Notes under the pieces: generated by a model
Databases searched by the model: none
What the model saw: the letters and a program-made list of their open reading frames with translations, nothing else
What the model was told of the DNA's origin: nothing
Translations under genes and position numbers: made by a program
Shown: one piece after another, positions 31,230 through 38,555 of the stretch
Numbering within the stretch: the stretch's first letter is position 1
Layout: each line of letters begins with the position of its first letter
NCBI GenBank assembly: GCA_045594795.1
Contig: JAZNZF010000053.1
Coordinates: forward strand, 1 to 38,555
DNA: 38,555 bases
Direction: 5' to 3'
DNA from: UMGS1532 sp045594795
GTDB lineage: Bacteria; Bacillota; Clostridia; Oscillospirales; Acutalibacteraceae

Positions 31230-31628
31230 ATGTTTGAAGGAAAACCTTATTTCTACGGCACCGGCAGAAGAAAGAGCTCGGTTGCTCGTGTACGCGTTTA
31301 CAACGGTACAGGTAAAATCACAATTAACGACCGCGATATCGACGATTATTTCGGTCTTGAAACCTTAAAGCTTATTGCTCGTCAGCCTTTAGCACTTACC
31401 GAAACTGCCGAGAAATTTGATATCGTATGCCGCGTTGCAGGCGGCGGTGTTACCGGTCAAGCCGGTGCTATCCGTCATGGTATCGCACGTGCTCTTCTTC
31501 AGTTCGACGAGAATCTTCGTCCTGCCCTCAAAAAAGCAGGCTTCTTAACTCGTGACCCAAGAATGAAGGAAAGAAAGAAGTACGGTCTCAAAGGCGCACG
31601 TCGTGCACCACAGTTCTCCAAGAGATAA
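31230..31628 (+). CDS. rpsI: 30S ribosomal protein S9
   Basis: S9 reaches the P-site tRNA with its C-terminal tail. The 132-aa protein starts with FYGTGRRKSSVARVR, has GGGVTGQAGAIRHGIARAL near residue 70 and ends in YGLKGARRAPQFSKR, the conserved tail. GGGAGG precedes the ATG. The 3' end of rpsI is a recognised integration site for mobile elements in streptococci, and here the DNA downstream changes character. Confidence 0.98.
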   Translation: MFEGKPYFYGTGRRKSSVARVRVYNGTGKITINDRDIDDYFGLETLKLIARQPLALTETAEKFDIVCRVAGGGVTGQAGAIRHGIARALLQFDENLRPALKKAGFLTRDPRMKERKKYGLKGARRAPQFSKR

Positions 31629-31650
31629 TCTGTTATTTCAAAGAGTATTC

Positions 31651-31690
31651 AAAAACCCCGAAACCATCACGGTTTTCGGGGTTTTCTTTA
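31651..31690 (+). terminator. Terminator of rplM-rpsI
   Basis: AACCCCGAAACC pairs with GGTTTTCGGGGTT and is followed by TTTTCTTT. Confidence 0.92.
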
Positions 31691-31706
31691 TGCCTCAATT
31701 TTTGCT

Positions 31707-31727
31707 TTGGTGCAAACTTGGTGCAAA
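31707..31727 (+). repeat. Direct repeat TTGGTGCAAA x2
   Basis: Two exact 10-bp copies (31707-31716 and 31718-31727) one base apart, 80 bases after rpsI. Short direct repeats of this sort occur at recombinase binding sites, but no integrase is present. Confidence 0.4.
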
Positions 31728-31737
31728 TTATTTTAAA

Positions 31738-31771
31738 AGGACTATGACATAGAAAAATGCCATAGTCCTTC
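31738..31771 (-). terminator. Terminator of the AraC-NUDIX gene
   Basis: AAGGACTATG pairs perfectly with CATAGTCCTT (10 bp). On the minus strand it is followed by TTTTAAAATAATTT. Confidence 0.7.
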
Positions 31772-31800
31772 GCTGTGCATTGTAATATAATAACAAGTAG

Positions 31801-32652
31801 TTATTCTTGCGTGACAAAATGTTTAACCTCGTCTGAAATATTGAATACTTCTGTTTTTGCAAAAGATGGGTATAAGTTTAAATTATTTAATTCTTTTGTA
31901 TCAATCCATCCATATTCAACATTAGAGTTTCCTGTTTGGCTAACAAATTTATCATTTGGAATAGAATATCCTTCTTTCAGTTTAATTAGATAATAAAAGC
32001 ATATTGAATGGGTCTTTTTGTTATTCCATTCCCAAAAAGACTCTTCTACCCAAATTAATTTTTTACATACGATACCGATATCTGATTCTTCTTTATATCG
32101 CCTTATAACTGCTTGTTCGGCTGTTTCTCCTTGTAAAACAAGTCCTCCTGGTAATGCATATTCGTTACCGCCCTTTTCTCTTTGTACCAAGATTTTTCCG
32201 TCTTGAATCAAAACCCCTGCGCTTCTAAAATTGCAGATGGAGTTTTCACTTTGAAAAAACCAATTTGTGTTCATTTTTTCGTTACCTCCAAAAATAGATT
32301 CTACAGAAATTTTGGAAAACACATTTACTTCTCCCAAACTGCGCGCTGTTAGAGGAGATACATTGTGGAAACGGAGAAAGGCTCTTGAAAAACTTTCGTG
32401 TGATTCATAGCCATACTTAAATGCTATATCAATAATTTTATCATTGGTTGATATTATGTCTTTTCCTGCAAGTGTTAATTTTCTTAACCGAATATATTCA
32501 CCAACTGTAATACCACACAAAGCTAAAAAGAAACGTCGAAAATTTGATGTAGACATGTAGGCTTTATTCGCGACTTCATCAATAGAAATTTGCCCACCTA
32601 AATTGTTTTCGATATAATCAATAGCATTTTGAATGTTTTTTATTGTTTCCAT
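31801..32652 (-). CDS. AraC-family regulator fused to a NUDIX domain
   Basis: A 283-aa two-domain protein. Residues ~1-105 are an AraC/XylS double helix-turn-helix: ISIDEVANKAYMSTSNFRRFF, then KIIDIAFKYGYESHESFSRAF. Residues ~150-283 are a NUDIX fold. Its box reads G-x5-E-x7-R-R-Y-K-E-E-S-D-I, keeping the metal-binding EE pair but with Arg for the first Glu after R and Asp for the final Gly. The domain may thus sense a nucleotide-sugar-like ligand rather than hydrolyse it. AAGGAGG lies 9 bases before the ATG at 32652; the frame runs on to 32733 without a site. Its AT-richness and A/T-ending codons suggest recent acquisition. No target genes are evident apart from itself. Confidence 0.88.
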   Translation of the reverse strand: METIKNIQNAIDYIENNLGGQISIDEVANKAYMSTSNFRRFFLALCGITVGEYIRLRKLTLAGKDIISTNDKIIDIAFKYGYESHESFSRAFLRFHNVSPLTARSLGEVNVFSKISVESIFGGNEKMNTNWFFQSENSICNFRSAGVLIQDGKILVQREKGGNEYALPGGLVLQGETAEQAVIRRYKEESDIGIVCKKLIWVEESFWEWNNKKTHSICFYYLIKLKEGYSIPNDKFVSQTGNSNVEYGWIDTKELNNLNLYPSFAKTEVFNISDEVKHFVTQE

Positions 32653-32779
32653 CGGTTTGTGCCTCCTTTTCTGTGAATTTATCATACAAGATATCGGGAT
32701 GTTTTTCTTGATAAATTTTGCTTTCTTGTGCACATGGTATATAAATCAATTTTCTCACAAATATAATTTTATCGGTTAA

Positions 32780-32808
32780 ATTATACTACAAATAATTATA
32801 TTTTTCAA
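32780..32808 (-). promoter_or_regulatory. SigA promoter of the AraC-NUDIX gene
   Basis: On the minus strand, TTGAAA (32808-32803), a 17-bp spacer and TATAAT (32785-32780). The leader is ~120 nt. Confidence 0.7.
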
Positions 32809-32823
32809 TATTTGCAATCCTTA

Positions 32824-32935
32824 CTAGTCATAACGATTCTTAATAGAATCTTTATGACTCTTTTTCTTTATATAAGACTCTTTATAAATCTTCATGATTA
32901 TATAAGCATCATGAGTCTTTGTCTTAAACATAGAG
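32824..32935. repeat. Two adjacent AT-rich hairpins with repeated GACTCTTT
   Basis: First hairpin: AGTCATAA-C-GATTCT with AGAATC-T-TTATGACT, followed on the plus strand by CTTTTTCTTT. Second: AAGACTC and ATGA with TCAT and GAGTCTT, with a 13-nt bulge. The GACTCTTT and CATGA words recur. No gene was found between 32653 and 33061; the rest of the stretch is AT-rich and featureless apart from a promoter and a terminator. Confidence 0.4.
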
Positions 32936-33003
32936 TAATTAGGGTTATCAAGATTGTAAAAGAATCCTTTTGATTGTTTTTAGCATTATAAGAAGATTAC
33001 TTG

Positions 33004-33038
33004 AAAAAATACCCTATGACCGTCAAAAGTCATAGGGT
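33004..33038 (-). terminator. Terminator of the XRE regulator
   Basis: ACCCTATGAC pairs perfectly with GTCATAGGGT; six T follow on the minus strand. Confidence 0.85.
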
Positions 33039-33061
33039 TAAGATAATAAAATGGATATTAC

Positions 33062-33667
33062 TTATTTCAACACTTTTTTGCACCAAGTACGTTTGTTGCA
33101 TTTAGGACATTTTAAGTAACGGGTAGTTCCCATATGCATCGCGTTTAAAGCCTGCGTATAGGTAGGTACAATTTTGTGACCGCAATTTTTGCACTTGTAA
33201 GCGCCCACGCTTACTTCAAGCTTTACTGCAAAAAAGCACGGTATTAAAAACACAACGCAAATACCGAGAATGGCGACAAGCTGCCACACCCCTTCGGGTA
33301 TAAAGAATGCAGTAATAAAGAGACCTGCAATTAGGGCTATCATGCTAACGGTCATAATCGCCCACATAGAAGTCCAAATAACTTTATTTTTTTGTTCTAC
33401 CTCTTTTGCCATATCAAGCAAAAGTTGTTCGTTTTTTTGATTATTGTTTTCCATACTGATTTTCTCCCCACTTAATAAATCGTTTACGGTTATTTTAAGT
33501 ATATCACAGAGCTCTAACATAACCGACGAGTCGGGCATTGCTTTACCTCTTTCCCATTTTGAGACGGCTCTATCGGTGATGCCTAATTTCTCTGCCAACT
33601 GCATTTGGGTTAAGTTTTCTTTTTTTCTGCACTCGGCAATGAATTTTCCAATTTTCACTTGGTCCAT
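33062..33667 (-). CDS. XRE-family regulator with two membrane helices and a zinc ribbon
   Basis: A 201-aa protein. The N-terminal helix-turn-helix reads LTQMQLAEKLGITDRAVSKW, typical of Cro/C1-type repressors. Two membrane helices lie near residues 97-119 and 124-145, and a C-terminal zinc ribbon has YKCKNCGHKI and LKCPKCNKRTWC. Membrane-bound XRE regulators of this shape are common in Clostridia and Erysipelotrichia, often sensing envelope stress or controlling an adjacent transporter. AAAGGAG lies 9 bases before the ATG at 33667. It is divergent from the MFS gene, which is its likely target. Function is inferred from context. Confidence 0.85.
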   Translation of the reverse strand: MDQVKIGKFIAECRKKENLTQMQLAEKLGITDRAVSKWERGKAMPDSSVMLELCDILKITVNDLLSGEKISMENNNQKNEQLLLDMAKEVEQKNKVIWTSMWAIMTVSMIALIAGLFITAFFIPEGVWQLVAILGICVVFLIPCFFAVKLEVSVGAYKCKNCGHKIVPTYTQALNAMHMGTTRYLKCPKCNKRTWCKKVLK

Positions 33668-33687
33668 AGGTCTTCTCCTTTCGATTT

Positions 33688-33792
33688 TAGTATACATAAT
33701 CCGCAAAACAAAGTACACACACCAATGGTTGAGTGGGGACAAAACAACCTTTAGTAGAGTGCAAACAGAAAATTTTAATATAGTATACCATA
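33688..33792. promoter_or_regulatory. Two TAGTATAC-containing sites between divergent genes
   Basis: TAGTATACATA (33689-33699) and the near-perfect dyad TATAGTATACCATA (33779-33792) share TAGTATAC-ATA. The first overlaps a possible -10 (TATACT) of the XRE gene. They could be operators for that regulator; this is a guess from symmetry and position. Confidence 0.3.
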
Positions 33793-33855
33793 TTACTTTA
33801 GATAAATCAATGAAAGCAATTTTTTGTGATATTTTATGTTGTTGTGTTTTATCGG

Positions 33856-33884
33856 TTGACCAAAAAGGTTTGTGGTGGTATAAT
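33856..33884 (+). promoter_or_regulatory. SigA promoter of the MFS gene
   Basis: TTGACC (33856-33861), 17-bp spacer, TATAAT (33879-33884). Confidence 0.7.
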
Positions 33885-33958
33885 GTGTGCGATGTTAGTG
33901 GAGTCTAACTAAAAAATTAGTGTATTACATAAAATAATAGCAACAAGGGAGATTTAAA

Positions 33959-35164
33959 ATGCAGACTATAAGCTCGAAAAATCAGGTGCGGTTAATAACT
34001 GTACTTTTTACACTTACTTATATGGTAAGCTACATAACACGTATAAACTATGGCGCGATTATCGCTGAAATGGAAAATGCAACTTCGCTTTCCCGTGCAG
34101 CGCTCTCGTTGTCTCTGACAGGTAGCTTTATAACATACGGGTTAGGTCAGATTATAAGTGGAATTATAGGTGATAAGTTTTCACCTAAAAAATTAGTTGC
34201 TATTGGTCTTGGTGCATCTGCAGTGTTGAACATGCTTATACCGCTTTGCAGTAGTGCATATAGCTTGCTTGCGGTTTGGTGTATAAATGGTTTTGCACAG
34301 AGCTTTATGTGGCCGCCTATGGTTAAACTTATGACGGCGCTTTTATCCGAAGCCGACTATAAAAAGACTACTGTTATGGTGTCGTGCGGTAGCTCGTTTG
34401 GTACAATAGCTGTGTACTTGTTAGCACCGCTTGTAATTTCGTGGCTAAATTATAAATGGGTGTTTGTAATTTCTGCTTTATGCGGATTTATTATGCTTGT
34501 TTTATGGCAACGCTTTTCGCCTGATTTTAATAAAACGCAAGTAAAAAATCAAAAACAAAAAGAGGGAAGTGCAAAAATACTTTTAACCCCGTTAATGATT
34601 ACGGTTATGTTTGTAATTGTGCTACAAGGTAGTTTGCGTGATGGTGTTACAACATGGATGCCCTCGTATATTTCAGAGACCTATTCACTTAGCAGTGTTA
34701 TTTCAATTTTAACAGGAGTTGTCCTGCCACTATTTAGTATAGCCTGCTTTAATATTACCGAAAAGCTTTATTCAAAGCTATTTACAAACCCTATTTCTTG
34801 TGCAGGTATTATCTTTTCTGTAGGCGCTTTGTCAGCGGCATTGCTATGTGTGCTTACGGGCAAGGGCGCAATATACTCGGTCCTGCTTTCGGCTTTGCTT
34901 ACGGGTACAATGCACGGTGTAAATCTTATGCTTGTATGTATGGTGCCTGCGTACTTTAAAAAATATGGCAACGTGTCTACCGCTTCGGGTATTATAAACT
35001 CTTGCACATATATAGGTAGTGCTATTTCTACCTATGGGATAGCGGCTGTGTCAGAAAGCTATGGTTGGAATACAACCCTTTGGCTATGGTTTGCAATAGC
35101 GTTGGTTGGCTCTGTTTTATGCTTTGCTTGTGTAAAGCCGTGGTCTAAAACAATGGCGGATTAA
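33959..35164 (+). CDS. Major facilitator superfamily transporter
   Basis: A 401-aa membrane protein with about 12 predicted helices. The opening LTYMVSYITRINYGAII and IISGIIGDKFSPKK (motif A-like GDKxxPKK) in the second-third helix loop resemble the organophosphate:phosphate antiporter group (GlpT/UhpT), though the substrate cannot be set. GGGAG precedes the ATG. It has its own promoter and terminator and is divergent from the XRE regulator. It could be an uptake or efflux carrier. Confidence 0.88.
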   Translation: MQTISSKNQVRLITVLFTLTYMVSYITRINYGAIIAEMENATSLSRAALSLSLTGSFITYGLGQIISGIIGDKFSPKKLVAIGLGASAVLNMLIPLCSSAYSLLAVWCINGFAQSFMWPPMVKLMTALLSEADYKKTTVMVSCGSSFGTIAVYLLAPLVISWLNYKWVFVISALCGFIMLVLWQRFSPDFNKTQVKNQKQKEGSAKILLTPLMITVMFVIVLQGSLRDGVTTWMPSYISETYSLSSVISILTGVVLPLFSIACFNITEKLYSKLFTNPISCAGIIFSVGALSAALLCVLTGKGAIYSVLLSALLTGTMHGVNLMLVCMVPAYFKKYGNVSTASGIINSCTYIGSAISTYGIAAVSESYGWNTTLWLWFAIALVGSVLCFACVKPWSKTMAD

Positions 35165-35177
35165 TTCTTGAAATTAA

Positions 35178-35214
35178 AAAAAGCTGTCCTAATTTTTAAT
35201 TAGGACAGCTTTAA
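35178..35214. terminator. Bidirectional terminator between MFS and LicD genes
   Basis: AAAGCTGTCCTAATT pairs perfectly with AATTAGGACAGCTTT. The minus strand has a run of seven T, the plus strand a weaker TTTAATTATT. Confidence 0.88.
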
Positions 35215-36066
35215 TTATTGCGGGTAGTGTTTACCTTTATAAATCTTATAGCTATTATCAAGGTCAATAAGTGTAGCGTCGTGCTTTGGTATTTGCTCTT
35301 CTTTTGGTGGTGGTTGCATATAATCACCAAACGCCATTTTTAAATAGGTGTCGTAGCCTTTAGGGAGCGGTAGGGAAACACCCTCGAAATCCATAAAAAC
35401 GGCGATATCAAATATCTCTTTTGGATACTCATTTACCATATATTGATAGCGCGAGCAAAGCTCGGTAATTTTTGTGCATTTGTCGGCAGAGTATTTTGTC
35501 ATTTGGCGTTGGGCGAGCATAGCGATTTTGTAACGCATTTTCCAAGTAGGGAACAGCATAAGCATAATTTTGCCTATTAGTTCTAAAAGCTTGCCCTTGC
35601 TTGTGGGTGGTTCTTGGTTAATATATATCTGGTAAATAAGTGCCCAAAGTATTTGCATTTTGCGTAAAATTTTAGTGTTTGGACAAGCATCTAATGGTAT
35701 AATTTCAAGCCTAACACCGTGCTCTATATCAAGGTCTTTTTGACGTTCTTTAATAAAGGTAGTTTCCTCGTCTGAAATTGCGGTTATTAAGGAACGGTAG
35801 AATTTGTTTTTATTACTACGGCAAAGCTTATATTTATCAGAGTTTTCAAAAATATGGCATAGCTTTTCATAATCATTGCGGAGCATAAAAACGTCTATAT
35901 CGTCGTCCCAAGGAATAAAACCACCGTGGCGTACGGCACCGATACAAGCACCACCACAAAGGAAGTATGTTAGGTTGTGCTTTTTGCAAAAAGAATCGAA
36001 CATTATTAAAATTTCTAAAGACTTATTTTGCAAGGCTTTAAATTCTTGCTGTTGCACTTTTAACAC
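35215..36066 (-). CDS. LicD-family phosphotransferase, second copy
   Basis: LicD proteins transfer phosphocholine, phosphoribitol or phosphoglycerol onto surface polysaccharides. This 283-aa protein has FLCGGACIGAVRHGGFIPWDDDIDVFM (cited only to place GG and the metal-binding DDDID near residue 40-60) and a C-terminal LKMAFGDYMQPPP. It is closely related to the preceding gene. The GTG start at 36066 directly abuts that gene's stop; GTG at 36057 is an alternative, better spaced from AGGTG. No choline or nucleotidyltransferase genes are adjacent, so the transferred group is unknown. Confidence 0.9.
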   Translation of the reverse strand: MLKVQQQEFKALQNKSLEILIMFDSFCKKHNLTYFLCGGACIGAVRHGGFIPWDDDIDVFMLRNDYEKLCHIFENSDKYKLCRSNKNKFYRSLITAISDEETTFIKERQKDLDIEHGVRLEIIPLDACPNTKILRKMQILWALIYQIYINQEPPTSKGKLLELIGKIMLMLFPTWKMRYKIAMLAQRQMTKYSADKCTKITELCSRYQYMVNEYPKEIFDIAVFMDFEGVSLPLPKGYDTYLKMAFGDYMQPPPKEEQIPKHDATLIDLDNSYKIYKGKHYPQ

Positions 36067-36921
36067 CTACTTCTTGAAATAGTTAATTCCGCGGTATTTT
36101 TTATAACTGTTATCTAAATCTATAACCTCAAACTCGTGGTGACAACTTCTCTTTTCTTCGGGTGGCAGTTGCATATAATCTCCAAATGCCATTGTAAGAT
36201 AGGTATCGTAGCCACAAGGTACGGGCAACATGTATCCTTCAAATTCCTTATATACCCCTTCCGAAAAAGTGTCTTTGGGGTATTCGTTTTGCATGTACCC
36301 TGGGCCCGAGCAAAGCTCGGTAATATAATCGCAATTTTCGTTATTGTATTTAGTCATTTGCTTTTCGCAGAAGTGCCAAACCGAATAATGCAAAGGCTTT
36401 GGTACTAATAAAAGCAAAACCTTACCTATTGTGGTTATTAATTTACCATGATTAGTTGGTGCCTTGCCCACAATAAATAGCGAATAGAGTAAAGCGAAGA
36501 GCTTTTGTAGTTTTCTTTTAAAACCTTTTGGACAGTTATCAAGTGGCAAAACATCAAGCATTACGCCGTGGTTAATATCAAGCTCTTTTTGATAGGTTTT
36601 TATAAAGGTTGTGTTGTTTGCACAGATTGTTAAAAACTGGTTTTGTGTGTTAAAGCCTTTTTTTGCAAACTGTATTGAGTAATCGGGTGTATCTATAAAT
36701 ATGGTCTTTAATTTTTCGTAATCGGCACGTGGCATAAATACGTCGATATCGTCGTCCCAAGGGATAAATCCGCCGTTGCGAATAGCACCTATACAACAAC
36801 CGCCGCAAAGGAAGTATGTTAGCTTATGCTCCTTACAAAAGCTATCAAAGAATAATAGCATTTGGAGTGATTTTTGCTGAAGCTTTTGTGTATCTTCTGT
36901 GTTCAAACGCATTTTCGACAT
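36067..36921 (-). CDS. LicD-family phosphotransferase, first copy
   Basis: A 284-aa LicD paralogue with FLCGGCCIGAIRNGG, IPWDDDIDVFMPR and LTMAFGDYMQLPPEE, sharing its whole length with the downstream copy. GGAGGTGG precedes the ATG. The two genes form a unit with no gap, consistent with a local duplication. Both have a hydrophobic central segment near residue 150-175 (LIVTIGKVLLLLVP-like), perhaps for membrane association. Expected to decorate a surface glycan. Confidence 0.9.
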   Translation of the reverse strand: MSKMRLNTEDTQKLQQKSLQMLLFFDSFCKEHKLTYFLCGGCCIGAIRNGGFIPWDDDIDVFMPRADYEKLKTIFIDTPDYSIQFAKKGFNTQNQFLTICANNTTFIKTYQKELDINHGVMLDVLPLDNCPKGFKRKLQKLFALLYSLFIVGKAPTNHGKLITTIGKVLLLLVPKPLHYSVWHFCEKQMTKYNNENCDYITELCSGPGYMQNEYPKDTFSEGVYKEFEGYMLPVPCGYDTYLTMAFGDYMQLPPEEKRSCHHEFEVIDLDNSYKKYRGINYFKK

Positions 36922-36965
36922 TTTGCCACCTCCTAAATTCTAATCTAACAGTAATTGTAACACAA

Positions 36966-37014
36966 ACAAAAAAGAATATCAAGCGTACCAACTTAAAGTC
37001 AGTACGCTTGATAT
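36966..37014 (-). terminator. Terminator of the glycoside hydrolase-like gene
   Basis: ATATCAAGCGTAC pairs perfectly with GTACGCTTGATAT (13 bp) and is followed on the minus strand by TTCTTTTTTGTTT. Confidence 0.88.
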
Positions 37015-37045
37015 ATGCAAAAATGTTTTAGTGGGCGTTAAACAA

Positions 37046-38555
37046 TTATTTTTTCATTGTTTTATCGTTTGCATTGCCTGCAAAGTTATCGTTCTTAACG
37101 GCTTTAATTAGTTCGCCGTTGTCAACAAGGGTAGAAAGCTGCTCGAGTGTTATATGATGTTCGGGGTTAAAAGCTTGCGACTTCATATAACTTATAAGGT
37201 TATGCTTCCACCAATTAATTGCAGGACTATTACCGTTATACTTAAAGGTGGAAATAAGCAATCTTCCTTTACCAACCTTAAACTCGGTTAATGCCGATTG
37301 CTTTACAACCCATTGATGCGCAGAGGCAACCTCTATGATTGGGCTAAAAGGAATGTCTGTATTTTCGGGATAGCAAAGACAACTTGCGTTATCCATAAGC
37401 TCAACAAACTGCCACGAGCAAAAGCCATCGTGCTCCAAAGTGTCAGTTAATGGGTGCTTTTTTATAACCGTAGCAAGATTGCCACCGCTTCGACCGGGCA
37501 GACCGATAGAAAAATGCATATCGTTAGAGTATAATCCATCTGTGCCAAGCATAAGCAAGTCGGCACCCTCGTTTAATTTATTAAGTGTGTTTTCATCTAA
37601 AACGGTGGTGAGGATAATATCGGTATCATCGGGTTCGCATACTTTTGGGAACACCCATATGTCCCAAAAGTTTTCGAGATTGTAGTTATCATCGTGAAGT
37701 GTAGCTACAATATTGAAATGGCATGGGTTTGTAACCGATGGTAAGTGAATACAAATATCGGCAATATCACTGACTGCGCCTGCTTTGGCTGAAACATTCT
37801 TTTCACTATGCCAAACCTCATTGTTGTCGGTAGTTTGTAGGCTTACCTCAAGGGTAGCCTTTTCAATGTTTTTGCTACCGAATAGTGAAACCAAGAAGCC
37901 AAGGTTTATAGTCTCTTTTCCGTAATAGTTACGGACTAAACCTATGTCGCAAAGCAGTACACTTTCGTCGTTATAGCGTAAAACATTCTCAACCGTTTCA
38001 CCATGCTTCATTTCGTAGAACTCGTTCATAATACCGCAATGATAACCGAAAGTGTGCCAATGATGGTCAATAACACCCAAGAAATCATAGCCTGCAAGCT
38101 TTTTGCAACGTCGTGCAATCTCTATGCAATTTTTGCGAAGTAGTTGTTGCCAACGGCAAGAATTTTTGTAGTAGAGAACTGCGCGGTCTAACAGCCCTTG
38201 TCTTTCTAACTCCTTGCTCACAGACGAATAAAGCGCAGTCTCGCCAATGCGTAGACCGTTGTATTTAGTTTCGAGGCTTAGGTCTATATATGTACCTTGT
38301 ATGCAAATTTCGTGAGAAAGCCGTGGCTTATTATATAGCGCAGACCACGAGTCGATTAAGTTAGGGTTACCATAAAGCGAACGCTCGTAGCTTAACTGAC
38401 CTTGTGCAAAGCTTGAAAAAACATTTGAGAACTCTTTTATTTTTTCTAAACGTTTAGGGTTGTGTTTAAAAGGTTCTTTAACAATGTCGTCACCAAGGTC
38501 ACTTTCACTCCAACAGTACTCAACACCGCGAAGCGCACTCATGGGCGAAAACAGT
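37046..38555 (-). CDS. Glycoside hydrolase family 2-like protein, C-terminal part (5' partial)
   Basis: The frame stays open to the window end (residues LFSP precede the Met at 38542), so the N-terminus is missing. The ~500 visible residues resemble the C-terminal half of GH2-type enzymes: the end of a TIM barrel (YDFLGVIDHHWHTFGYHCGI), then beta-sandwich domains (~residues 215-315) and a final alpha/beta region with GKGRLLISTFKY. The catalytic acid pair, if any, cannot be assigned confidently in this part. No signal peptide can be checked. It sits upstream of the LicD genes behind a strong terminator, and so is separately transcribed. Confidence 0.6.
   Translation of the reverse strand, partial: LFSPMSALRGVEYCWSESDLGDDIVKEPFKHNPKRLEKIKEFSNVFSSFAQGQLSYERSLYGNPNLIDSWSALYNKPRLSHEICIQGTYIDLSLETKYNGLRIGETALYSSVSKELERQGLLDRAVLYYKNSCRWQQLLRKNCIEIARRCKKLAGYDFLGVIDHHWHTFGYHCGIMNEFYEMKHGETVENVLRYNDESVLLCDIGLVRNYYGKETINLGFLVSLFGSKNIEKATLEVSLQTTDNNEVWHSEKNVSAKAGAVSDIADICIHLPSVTNPCHFNIVATLHDDNYNLENFWDIWVFPKVCEPDDTDIILTTVLDENTLNKLNEGADLLMLGTDGLYSNDMHFSIGLPGRSGGNLATVIKKHPLTDTLEHDGFCSWQFVELMDNASCLCYPENTDIPFSPIIEVASAHQWVVKQSALTEFKVGKGRLLISTFKYNGNSPAINWWKHNLISYMKSQAFNPEHHITLEQLSTLVDNGELIKAVKNDNFAGNANDKTMKK

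Noticed and set aside
31707..31727. Confirmed attachment site of an integrative element
   Set aside because: There is no integrase, no second att copy and no element end in the window; only the location and short repeats hint at it.
32824..32935. CRISPR array
   Set aside because: The repeated words are short and irregularly spaced, with no constant repeat-spacer pattern and no cas genes.

Overview
The window reads as a chromosomal segment of an AT-rich, spore-forming member of the Clostridia, most like the Oscillospirales/Ruminococcaceae. The grounds are a SipL-type LysM/DUF3794 spore-coat protein, Firmicutes-style rpmG-secE-nusG-rplKA and rplJL clusters, a homoserine acetyltransferase of the Clostridia/Bacillus type, strong SigA promoters with 17-bp spacers, and purine-rich ribosome binding sites with GTG/TTG starts. 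No rRNA, tRNA, CRISPR array, transposase or integrase was seen. The species cannot be named from sequence alone.

Layout. 1-180 is the 3' end of a secreted Fn3-like protein. 240-3648 (minus) carries metG-tatD and the Mn exporter mntP. 3796-6021 (plus) is metY-metA, the direct-sulfhydrylation route to homocysteine. 6055-6933 holds a small lipoprotein and, upstream of it, two tandem copies of a structured RNA, each with its own promoter and terminator. sipL follows (plus). 8515-12270 (minus) carries uxuB/uxuA, pgeF and a ComEC-like MBL lipoprotein. 12283-12824 is a long intergenic region with two face-to-face promoters over the same 34 bp, each apparently driving a small RNA. 12825-15446 (plus) is murA-walJ-rlmH.

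15495-19566 (plus) is the transcription/translation block: rpmG, an unusually long secE fusion, nusG, rplK, rplA (with an L1-binding leader), then rplJ-rplL with an L10 leader. 19651-27188 (minus) is a tightly packed operon: alpha/beta hydrolase, membrane-anchored MurF-like ligase, Ddl, CDF transporter and two flavoproteins. 27475-30564 (plus) is a polar amino-acid ABC transporter plus ttcA. 30784-31628 is rplM-rpsI.

After rpsI the character changes. The DNA becomes more AT-rich and strand-mixed: an AraC-NUDIX fusion, an XRE/zinc-ribbon membrane regulator, an MFS transporter, two tandem LicD genes and a glycoside-hydrolase-like gene cut by the window end. This looks like accessory DNA next to rpsI, a known integration site in other Firmicutes.

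The most interesting candidates are the tandem RNAs at 6493-6830, whose helices are kept by compensatory changes, and the face-to-face promoter/RNA pair at 12463-12658. Next come the SecE fused to a four-helix membrane domain and the AraC-NUDIX fusion.
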